Shown in pieces: positions 1 through 5,835 of a stretch of DNA of 5,835 nucleotides. Positions within the stretch are counted from its first letter, which is position 1. The number at the start of each line of letters is the position of its first letter. The stretch covers positions 1 through 5,835 of the forward strand of contig DEAW01000133.1 of the NCBI GenBank assembly GCA_002348315.1, written 5' to 3'. Source of the stretch: Planctomycetaceae bacterium UBA2972. Its GTDB lineage: Bacteria > Planctomycetota > Planctomycetia > Pirellulales > Pirellulaceae. The notes under the pieces were generated by a model. That model did no database searches. It had not been told where the DNA came from and saw nothing but the letters and a program-made list of their open reading frames with translations. Both the position numbers and the translations under genes were made by a program.

Positions 1-546
1 AATTCACGTTTGCTTTGGAGATTCCCCCCCCAGCGATTGGAAGCTGAGGTCTTACGAGATTCAATTCTCAGAGCCAGTGGAAAACTCAATCCCAAGCAAT
101 TCGGAGTCCCGTTCAGTTTCTTTGAAGAAAGCAAAAGTCAATTTTCCAGGCGCGTCCCCTTAGCACAATTCGATACGGAGGGTTGGAGAAGAATGATTTA
201 CGGTGAAAAGGTTCGACTCGAAACAGTTGGGGTGTTTGGCGTTTTCGATTGTCCGGATTCCAGTCAAATGACGCCCAAACGATCAAATAGTACTTCGGCC
301 GTACAGGCGTTGGCTTTGTTCAACAGCCACTTCATCAACCGACAGGCGGGATTTCTAGCGGAATCAGTTGCGTCTGAGGAATCCCCTAATTTAGAGCTAG
401 CCATACGAAATGCATTTCTTCGAACAATCACCCGACAGCCTACCGAAGAGGAACTGACGAAGTTACGTCCTTTCGTCAAGGAACATGGCTTGAAGGAACT
501 AGGCAGAATCTTATTCAATCTTAATGAATTCGTTTTTCTTTATTAG
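1..546 (+). CDS. DUF1553 (PSD1) domain protein, C-terminal part; 5' end outside window
   Basis: The reading frame is open from base 1 and ends at TAG 544-546, giving 181 residues of the C-terminus of a much longer protein. The first residues (NSRLLWRF, then RLEAEVLRDSIL and SGKL) match the start of the DUF1553 domain. They are followed by the RRMIYG segment, the conserved FDCPD patch (about residues 82-86), the QALALFNSHFINRQA helix (about residues 102-116) and the closing LFNLNEF motif. Full-length members are planctomycetal proteins, often with an N-terminal cytochrome-c-like PSCyt1 domain and a DUF1549 domain. Those parts would lie upstream, outside the window. The biochemical role of the family is not established, and the protein is presumed to act outside the cytoplasm. 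It is followed after 17 nt by a DUF1501 gene, the standard partner, so the two are probably one operon. A run of eight C at 24-31 lies within the frame, but family motifs on both sides stay in the same frame, so no frameshift is inferred. Confidence 0.9.
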   Translation, partial: NSRLLWRFPPQRLEAEVLRDSILRASGKLNPKQFGVPFSFFEESKSQFSRRVPLAQFDTEGWRRMIYGEKVRLETVGVFGVFDCPDSSQMTPKRSNSTSAVQALALFNSHFINRQAGFLAESVASEESPNLELAIRNAFLRTITRQPTEEELTKLRPFVKEHGLKELGRILFNLNEFVFLY

Positions 547-563
547 GCCCTCCCCACATTACA

Positions 564-2006
564 ATGCGCAAACAATTATTAGATCGCAGACACTTTCTAA
601 GCCAATCTCAATTCGGTTTGGCTGGCATTGCGCTCACATCCCTGCTTCATTCACAGCAATTGTTGGCTGAGGGAAGTATCGAATACGATCCTGTCCACCC
701 ATTTAAGTCACGGCCAGCCCAACTGACTCCACGTGCTAAGAATTGCATTGTTGTCTTTTGCGCTGGAGCAGTCAGTCATGTCGATTTTTGGGAGCACAAA
801 CCAGAGTTAATAAAATATCACGGCAAACCCTTACCTGGAAATGAAAGACTGATCTCATTTCAGGGTGAAAATGGTGCTTTGCAAAAGCCTCTTTGGCAAT
901 TTAATCCATGTGGTGAAAGCGGTAAAATGCTTTCCAGTTTGGTACCCCATATCGGAAAATGTGCTGACGATATCTGTTTTCTGCATTCGGTTCATACCAA
1001 ATCAAGTACACATGGTCCGGCAGAGAATTTAATGTCGACAGGATTCAATCGCGAGGGCTATCCCGGCATCGGCGCCTGGGTAACCTACGGACTCGGAACG
1101 GAGAACCAAAATCTTCCCGCCTTTGTCGCGATTGAAGATCCACGGGGAACTCCGCAATCCGGGGCGAATAACTGGACTAATGGATTCTTACCTGCGGCAT
1201 TTCAAGGGACTCCGTTTAGTACGACTAAACCAATCAACCACCTTTCACCACCTGTCGAAGCGCGGCCCGGTAGTAACCGGATGAGTCTTGACATTTTGAA
1301 CGAGCTCAACCAGTCTCATCAAAAACGCTACAAGCAGGACACTTCATTAGCCGCTCGCATCTCCAGTTATGAACTAGCAGCGAGGATGCAACTCTCAGTT
1401 CCCGATGCTATAGCAGTCGATAGGGAACCGGACCATGTCACCTCCCTTTATGGCGCTAATTCTAAGAATCAGATTAAGGCAGACTTTGCGAAAAACTGCA
1501 TCCTCGCTCGCAGACTTATTGAAAGAGGAGTGCGCTTCGTTCAGTTATTTAACGGCGCCTATGCTTCAGGAGGAAAATTAAACTGGGACACTCACAATAG
1601 TATGCCTGATTTAGTTCCTGGACACGCTGAAGTTCTGGACCAACCCGTAGCAGGCCTCATTCAGGACCTAAAGCAACGTGACTTGCTTAAAGACACACTG
1701 GTTGTTTGTTGCACGGAATTTGGTCGTATGCCGATGTTTCAATTAGGGAATAATGGCAGGGACCATAATCCAGAGGGCTTTACTATCTGGCTTGCCGGCG
1801 GTGGGGTCAAGGGCGGAACCTCTTATGGTGCCACAGATCCGTTTGGCTATAAAGCTACGGAGCATCCATTGGAGATTCACGACGTACATGCCACCATACT
1901 TCACTTACTCGGTTTAGATCATGAACGCCTTACCTATTATCACAACGGATTACAACGGCGGCTCACCGACGTGCACGGCCACGTGATCAAGGATATTTTG
2001 GCGTAA
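564..2006 (+). CDS. DUF1501 family protein, Tat-exported, complete
   Basis: This is a full-length 480-residue member of the DUF1501 family, which is related to the sulfatase/alkaline-phosphatase superfamily; no substrate is established. The N-terminus has a twin-arginine signal: D-R-R-H-F-L at residues 7-12, a hydrophobic stretch at about 17-29 and a likely cleavage near residue 36. Conserved blocks follow in order: the metal-site-like AGAVSHVDFWEHKPEL (67-82), HTKSSTHGPAENLMSTGF (144-161), PGIGAWVTYGLG (167-178), ERGVRFVQLFNG (320-331), WDTH (341-344), TEFGRMP (384-390), GRDHNPEGFTIWLAGGGVKGG (398-418), HDVHATILHLLGLDHERLTY (439-458) and the terminal LTDVHG (467-472). None of the expected blocks is missing. 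The ATG at 564 is chosen because it sits just ahead of the Tat motif; no Shine-Dalgarno-like sequence precedes it. The gene lies 17 nt after the DUF1553 gene and 4 nt before the membrane protein gene, so operonic expression is likely. Family assignment is firm; function remains unknown. Confidence 0.95.
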   Translation: MRKQLLDRRHFLSQSQFGLAGIALTSLLHSQQLLAEGSIEYDPVHPFKSRPAQLTPRAKNCIVVFCAGAVSHVDFWEHKPELIKYHGKPLPGNERLISFQGENGALQKPLWQFNPCGESGKMLSSLVPHIGKCADDICFLHSVHTKSSTHGPAENLMSTGFNREGYPGIGAWVTYGLGTENQNLPAFVAIEDPRGTPQSGANNWTNGFLPAAFQGTPFSTTKPINHLSPPVEARPGSNRMSLDILNELNQSHQKRYKQDTSLAARISSYELAARMQLSVPDAIAVDREPDHVTSLYGANSKNQIKADFAKNCILARRLIERGVRFVQLFNGAYASGGKLNWDTHNSMPDLVPGHAEVLDQPVAGLIQDLKQRDLLKDTLVVCCTEFGRMPMFQLGNNGRDHNPEGFTIWLAGGGVKGGTSYGATDPFGYKATEHPLEIHDVHATILHLLGLDHERLTYYHNGLQRRLTDVHGHVIKDILA

Positions 2007-2010
2007 GTCT

Positions 2011-3966
2011 ATGCGATCCGTCCTACCAACATGTCTCCTGCTAGCTATGTGCATTTTGACTTGTTGGCTGGCGTCCCAATCATTTCTAGAACCTAGCCAA
2101 CTATCTGCCGGGCGCGCCTTTGTCGGATGGATTTGTGTTCTCTCAACGCCCGCGGTTTTTTCCGGCACTGCTATCTGTGTTGCTTTTTCGCAAGGCAGTG
2201 TATCGATCCGTCTCCTTTCCGGTTGCTGCATCAGTTATCTGTATTGCTTGTGCTCACTTATAATTCTCGGAAAGCTATTGGCTGGAGAAACTATGCCCGA
2301 CACCATAGAGTTAATACTTTTTTCAGCAACCCCTATTTTTCTATGGTTATCGGTAACTCTTGTACTCGCTAGCCATCGTATTGCCGGCCGGCGCTGGCAT
2401 CTAATACAGGGAGAATGTGCACCTACTCTTATCCGGCCGCGGCTGCTTGTGCTTCAATGGCTAATGCTCGGCACAGGGGTTTACTATCTTTATCATTGGC
2501 TTGAACCGACGATCCCAAATGCTACGATACGATTCCTTCTCGTATACCAACCCGAAGTAAACGCGAATCTTGCATTAGTTTGGATTGTTACAAGCACCAT
2601 TGTTGTGTTGCTATTCCATGCCGTCCGGTTAGGGCGAATACATCTTTTCGAACGCATGCCTTCTCTCTTCTGGCAGTACATGCTTGCTGGATTACTCTTT
2701 GCTGTTATCTGTATGGCGATAATGTCAATCTCCGTCCGGCAACTTAGATTTGGTTCACGCTCGTATTACGAAAGGATCATTACGTGGGGAGGCCTAACTT
2801 CCTTTATCTTTACGCTAGCAGGGATCTGCTTTGTGGCTGCCTGGATGACCGTGAGCCCTGCTTCGAACCGGCTACTGGCATCCCGTAAACGTTGGACAGC
2901 TATGTTTTTATTCTCTTTGTTGGGCTGGCCATTGCTAATGGGGGGATGGGCCCTCCGACTAGCTGGATTCCGATTGCAACGCACGCTACCAGGAAAGCAG
3001 CTTCGTTACTCTAACCGATTAGATATTGGTATGCCGTTGATCCTCCTGGCCTTTTCCTGCTTGGGGCACTATTGTTTCCGCGAATCCGGGCTCACTAACC
3101 AATTCCAGGACCAGATGTTTAACCACAATGTTCGAGACTTCGTAACTGATGCTGACTATATCGACCACCTTCGACGCCGACGGGTGCCGCTACTCACGAC
3201 ACAACCTACGGGTTTCAACTTCGATCTATTGGCAGGCCGATTCGTAACTGGGCGCTGGTTACTCGCTTTAAAACCATATCATCGCATTCATCGCTTTTTC
3301 GTAGATGCCGACGACTCTCCGAATCTAAATGACGCGTATTTCGGTGCTCTAACACAACATGCAATCCGGCGTTTGGAAATCGACGGGAAGCTAGACTTTG
3401 ATCTGTCCTTTATTTCCCAGCTAAACGAACTGGAACACCTGAGTTTAGAGAACTTCTCGCTATACACTGATTCCATGTTATTCCAGGATTGTCCAAATCT
3501 ATCTACGTTGGATTTTCGAAACGGCTACGTTGACCGGAGCGTCCTCTATCCGTTATCCCAGATTCCTGCTATGACCTCGATTCAGTTTAGGGATGTTCAG
3601 ATTTTAGGCGGAGCAAAGCATGCACTACAGCACACCACCTGCTTACGGGAGCTCACGCTAATAGGTGATTACCACACCAACGAAGTCTATGAATTACTTT
3701 CACAGCTGCCAGCTTTACACAGCTTTCGCACTTCCGTGCCACCAACAGCTTCAGATGTACAACGGTTGTCCATAACTACAGGTTTGCGTAGCTTTACAAT
3801 TGCCGGGCCCGCCGAATTTAATCCAACCCAAATCCGCTTGATCCTTAAAGACAGGCCCCATTTACAAATAAGTGGAATCTTAAAGTCGGTTCACGGGACA
3901 CGTATAAGAGCAAAAATAACTAGGGATTCATTTCCCCATTGGGCGCAACAACTGGGCTGGGACTAG
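2011..3966 (+). CDS. Polytopic membrane protein with C-terminal degenerate leucine-rich repeats, unknown function
   Basis: I do not recognise a named family for this 651-residue protein. The N-terminal half is strongly hydrophobic. Candidate membrane segments lie at about 5-22, 36-60, 65-91, 98-120, 144-163, 185-206, 222-243, 259-280, 297-320 and 338-356, separated by short loops, several rich in Arg. Residues 357-651 are soluble and polar. From about 452 this tail shows a roughly 24-residue period with an LxxLxL-like core starting at I452, L474, L497, M521, L545, L569 and L592, which reads as degenerate leucine-rich repeats. Such repeats usually bind proteins, so an anchored sensor or scaffold is a possible role, but that is inference. 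No catalytic motif, transporter signature or kinase domain was seen. The ATG at 2011 follows the DUF1501 stop by 4 nt and has no ribosome binding site of its own, suggesting translational coupling. The coding region is real: long, uninterrupted, with coherent protein features. Topology and orientation are uncertain. Confidence 0.85.
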   Translation: MRSVLPTCLLLAMCILTCWLASQSFLEPSQLSAGRAFVGWICVLSTPAVFSGTAICVAFSQGSVSIRLLSGCCISYLYCLCSLIILGKLLAGETMPDTIELILFSATPIFLWLSVTLVLASHRIAGRRWHLIQGECAPTLIRPRLLVLQWLMLGTGVYYLYHWLEPTIPNATIRFLLVYQPEVNANLALVWIVTSTIVVLLFHAVRLGRIHLFERMPSLFWQYMLAGLLFAVICMAIMSISVRQLRFGSRSYYERIITWGGLTSFIFTLAGICFVAAWMTVSPASNRLLASRKRWTAMFLFSLLGWPLLMGGWALRLAGFRLQRTLPGKQLRYSNRLDIGMPLILLAFSCLGHYCFRESGLTNQFQDQMFNHNVRDFVTDADYIDHLRRRRVPLLTTQPTGFNFDLLAGRFVTGRWLLALKPYHRIHRFFVDADDSPNLNDAYFGALTQHAIRRLEIDGKLDFDLSFISQLNELEHLSLENFSLYTDSMLFQDCPNLSTLDFRNGYVDRSVLYPLSQIPAMTSIQFRDVQILGGAKHALQHTTCLRELTLIGDYHTNEVYELLSQLPALHSFRTSVPPTASDVQRLSITTGLRSFTIAGPAEFNPTQIRLILKDRPHLQISGILKSVHGTRIRAKITRDSFPHWAQQLGWD

Positions 3967-3977
3967 TACGATTTAGT

Positions 3978-5042
3978 CTATTCAAACACGAGCGACCGGA
4001 TGGCAGCGTTTACAAATTCCCGTGTGCGTTCTATCCCATGTCCTTCGCCTACTAATTTGTAGTGAGTATACATGGCTTCGGGATAGTCGTATTTAAATAT
4101 TCCAGGCCCTACGGCCTTACCATCCCGATCAGCGATCTGCTGACCACGATATCCAAAGGCTGTAGCAAATGCGTAGGCGGTATCTTGTGCCGATAGATGC
4201 GGCACATTACCTCGATTTCCACCTTGATAGGGGACGACACGATCATCCGTCCCGTGGAAATACAGTACTTTAGGTCCGCGTGTTGGTTTCACTTGCTGAT
4301 CGTAGAGGTTTTTCTCTTTTTGACTGGAAACCCAAAAGGCACTGTCGTGATATTGCTCTTCGACCATACTCGCCACAAGACAGACGGCCTTCTGAAACGG
4401 CTTACGCTCCATTTCAATCAGCAAACGATGAACTAAACCACTTCCGTTCGAGGAACCGATGATCGTGACATTCTGTAAATCAGCATCCATCACGCGGGTT
4501 CGTAAATGCTCAATGATCTCCTCGAGAAATTCGACGTCCGGTGCCTCACTTGACTCTTCAAATACATTCCAACTACGACGATAACCCTGTGGGCAAACAA
4601 AAATGACATCACTGAGAATGTTTTTGTAGTGATTAATCGCGTTGTCCGCCTGCCCGCCATTTCCATGGAGAAAAATTACAACAGGCAGTTTCATTTCAGC
4701 CTTAACTGGCATGCGTATCAAGACTCGTCGCGCCCAACCACCCGGTTCTTGATGCCAGACCTGACGGATTCTAAACTCTTGTACACGGGTTTGCGGACGC
4801 ACGATAGGTGCAGGTCGCCCCATAGCCACGATATGCTCTTTAATTGAAATCTTACCGTCGTTATTTCTATCGTTTCGAGGAAAGAGTTGACGAAGATTCG
4901 GAGGTACTTCCGAAATGACTAATACACCATCACCATTTTTATCCCAGGATTTAAATACATCGAGCGCTTTAGTCTGACCCCGTAAATATGGGGATGTGAA
5001 GATTACCACTAACAGGACGACCGTAAGTCTAACTCTTGGCAC
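3978..5042 (-). CDS. Secreted EF-hand / alpha-beta hydrolase esterase (PHB depolymerase/LpqC-like)
   Basis: This 354-residue protein starts at a GTG codon. Residues 1-22 form a Sec-type signal peptide (basic start, hydrophobic core VVLLVVIF). Two EF-hand calcium loops follow: D34-K-N-G-D38-G...E45 and D58-R-N-N-D62-G...E69, each with Asp at loop positions 1 and 5 and Glu at position 12. From about residue 100 there is an alpha/beta-hydrolase domain resembling the PHB depolymerase/LpqC/feruloyl-esterase group: VVIFLHGNGG (121-130, oxyanion region), CPQGY (150-154), the nucleophile elbow G196-S-S198-N-G200, HGTDDRVVPY (263-272, probable catalytic Asp267) and GEGHG (332-336, probable His335). 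The complete triad suggests an active esterase acting outside the cytoplasm on an ester-linked polymer or small ester; the substrate cannot be deduced. The start is supported by a good Shine-Dalgarno match and by the absence of another usual start codon before the upstream in-frame stop (TGA at 5090-5088). It converges with the membrane-protein gene, leaving 11 nt between stops, and diverges from the second DUF1501 gene. Confidence 0.92.
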   Translation of the reverse strand: MPRVRLTVVLLVVIFTSPYLRGQTKALDVFKSWDKNGDGVLVISEVPPNLRQLFPRNDRNNDGKISIKEHIVAMGRPAPIVRPQTRVQEFRIRQVWHQEPGGWARRVLIRMPVKAEMKLPVVIFLHGNGGQADNAINHYKNILSDVIFVCPQGYRRSWNVFEESSEAPDVEFLEEIIEHLRTRVMDADLQNVTIIGSSNGSGLVHRLLIEMERKPFQKAVCLVASMVEEQYHDSAFWVSSQKEKNLYDQQVKPTRGPKVLYFHGTDDRVVPYQGGNRGNVPHLSAQDTAYAFATAFGYRGQQIADRDGKAVGPGIFKYDYPEAMYTHYKLVGEGHGIERTREFVNAAIRSLVFE

Positions 5043-5175
5043 AACACACCTCTTTGCAATAGAATCTACCGAACTTCTTATCCCAAATCATTAATCGCTA
5101 AAAGCTGGATGGATAGCCTGGCTGATTTTAGCTTAAAATATATATTCCCATAATTCTTGGATACTGGCATAAACT
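5043..5175. promoter_or_regulatory. Divergent intergenic region with AT-rich core and small inverted repeats
   Basis: This 133-nt gap separates the minus-strand esterase from the plus-strand second DUF1501 gene, so promoters for both should lie here or overlap the gene starts. The sequence shows a perfect 7-nt inverted repeat, GCTAAAA (5097-5103) and TTTTAGC (5126-5132), separated by 22 nt. The right arm overlaps a second palindrome, TTTTA-GCT-TAAAA (5126-5138). A small AGCC-T-GGCT palindrome (5115-5123) lies between the arms. Next to these is an AT-rich stretch containing TATATT (5141-5146), which could serve as a -10 element for the plus-strand gene, but no good -35 sits 16-18 nt upstream. 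No promoter can be named with confidence; an operator role for the repeats is only a possibility. Confidence 0.3.
5047..5055 (-). promoter_or_regulatory. Ribosome binding site of the EF-hand esterase gene
   Basis: On the minus strand the sequence AAAGAGGTG ends 4 nt before the GTG start at 5042. It matches the ideal AAGGAGGTG at eight of nine positions. It fixes GTG as the start codon. It is the only clear Shine-Dalgarno element in the window; the starts at 564, 2011 and 5176 have none. Confidence 0.65.
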
Positions 5176-5835
5176 TTGACGGCAATTAAACAACATAATA
5201 GAAGATCATTCTTTCAGTCTGGTGGACTTGCTTTAGGCGCTATTTCCCCGCTTGGTCTTTCTGTGGACCAGCTGCTTCAGGCAGAAGCAACGTCTGGTGG
5301 CACCAGCCAAATCAATGTAATCTTCATGTTTCTTCAAGGTGGAGCAAGCCAGCTTGATATGTATGACATGAAGCCGAAGGCTCCCAGTGAAATACGCGGG
5401 CCCTACTTTTCTGCTAAGACCAATGTTCCGGGACTACAACTTAGTGATCAACTACCTCGCCTGTCACAAAATGCAGATAAATTCTCCTTAATCCGTTCGA
5501 TGCACTCCTTTACTTCTAAACACGGTGAAGGCGATGTTCATATCATGTGCGGTACGCCGGTCGATAAGAATCTACAAGGCCCGGGGATTGGAGCTGTACT
5601 ATCGCAACAACAACCTCAGTCAGCGCCTGTTCCGCCGTTTATCCATTTCGGCGACATGAAACACCCCCAGTATTCGGCACCTGGGTATGCTGGCGTATTA
5701 GGACGAAATTACGATCCATTTTTAATAAGACAGGATCCAAATTCATCAAAATTTAATGTGCGCGAATTCGATACCGCCGAGGACGTTGACGTCAATCGTT
5801 TGAGTGGCCGAAGATCACTACTCAAATCACTCGAC
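5176..5835 (+). CDS. DUF1501 family protein, Tat-exported, N-terminal part; 3' end outside window
   Basis: This frame is open from an in-frame TAA at 5170-5172 to the window end and gives 220 residues, about half of a typical family member. The only usual start codon between that stop and the conserved N-terminus is TTG at 5176. The Tat signal is very clear: N-R-R-S-F-F at residues 8-13, a Gly/Ala/Leu-rich core (15-28) and an A-E-A cleavage site at 36-38. Next come the DUF1501 entry motif GGASQLDMYDMKP (55-67), the APSEIRG segment (69-75), TNVPGLQLSDQLPRL (82-96), IRSMHS (106-111), and GPGIGAVLS (135-143). This pattern belongs to a different DUF1501 subfamily from the protein at 564-2006: it has the SEIRG/TNVPG blocks and Q59 where the other has His after the conserved Ser. 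The metal-site and C-terminal blocks are beyond the window. By analogy with known planctomycetal modules a DUF1549/DUF1553 gene may be a neighbour, but that cannot be seen. The frame and family are firm; the exact start is less so. Confidence 0.9.
   Translation, partial: MTAIKQHNRRSFFQSGGLALGAISPLGLSVDQLLQAEATSGGTSQINVIFMFLQGGASQLDMYDMKPKAPSEIRGPYFSAKTNVPGLQLSDQLPRLSQNADKFSLIRSMHSFTSKHGEGDVHIMCGTPVDKNLQGPGIGAVLSQQQPQSAPVPPFIHFGDMKHPQYSAPGYAGVLGRNYDPFLIRQDPNSSKFNVREFDTAEDVDVNRLSGRRSLLKSLD

Noticed and set aside
1..5. Window starts with AATTC, suggesting an EcoRI clone boundary.
   Set aside because: Internal GAATTC sites occur near 525 and 5763, so a complete-digest clone end is not supported, and it has no biological meaning here.
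1950..2231. 93-codon minus-strand open frame across the DUF1501/membrane-protein junction.
   Set aside because: It is antisense to two well-supported genes and its translation has no recognisable domain or signal; it is a shadow frame.
2127..2372. 81-codon plus-strand frame nested in the membrane-protein gene.
   Set aside because: It overlaps in another frame a region that encodes clear membrane segments in the main frame; no independent support.
3961..3978. Small hairpin GACTA / TAGTC spanning the convergent stops, considered as a bidirectional terminator.
   Set aside because: The stem is only 5 bp with an 8-nt loop and has no U tract on either strand; too weak to call.
4197..4847. Three plus-strand open frames of 60-79 codons inside the esterase gene.
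   Set aside because: They are antisense to a coding region with a complete set of domain motifs, and their translations look like random sequence.
4830..4940. Asp-rich repeats of the esterase considered as a type I dockerin.
   Set aside because: Both loops have Glu at position 12 and lie at the N-terminus as a typical EF-hand pair; dockerin-specific recognition residues are not evident.
5165..5180. Sigma-54-like sequence TGGCAT...TTGA just ahead of the second DUF1501 gene.
   Set aside because: The GG-to-GC spacing fits, but the -12 element has GA instead of GC, and transcription would begin downstream of the only available start codon.

Overview
The window looks like a piece of a Planctomycetes chromosome, possibly a marine or metagenomic lineage. 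It holds three hallmarks of that phylum: a DUF1553 ('PSD1') protein tail followed by a DUF1501 protein, a second DUF1501 protein of another subfamily, and an EF-hand/esterase fusion with a secretion signal. Base composition looks moderate rather than GC-rich. A related PVC lineage such as Verrucomicrobia cannot be excluded from the sequence alone.

Layout: (1) 1-3966, plus strand, is a tightly packed three-gene block. It contains the C-terminal 181 residues of a DUF1553 protein (5' end outside the window), a complete 480-residue Tat-exported DUF1501 protein starting 17 nt later, and a 651-residue polytopic membrane protein starting only 4 nt after the DUF1501 stop. The membrane protein has about nine or ten hydrophobic segments and a soluble C-terminal tail that reads as degenerate leucine-rich repeats. 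(2) 3978-5042, minus strand, is a secreted 354-residue protein with two EF-hand loops followed by an alpha/beta-hydrolase (PHB-depolymerase/LpqC-like esterase) domain. It converges on the membrane protein gene with only 11 nt between the stops. (3) 5043-5175 is a 133-nt divergent intergenic region with AT-rich stretches and small inverted repeats. (4) 5176-5835, plus strand, is the first 220 residues of a second DUF1501 protein with a clear Tat signal. Its only reasonable start is a TTG codon, and it runs off the window.

Functional picture: four of the five genes carry signals for, or belong to families associated with, export or the envelope. The DUF1553-DUF1501 pair is a recurrent planctomycetal module of unproven biochemistry. 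DUF1501 is related to the sulfatase/alkaline-phosphatase superfamily. The membrane-LRR protein appears to have been added to this module as the third gene. It is the least explained and most interesting element here, because its tight spacing suggests co-translation with the DUF1501 protein. The calcium-binding esterase is probably an independent secreted hydrolase. No RNA genes, CRISPR arrays, insertion sequences, integrases or recognisable defence genes were seen.
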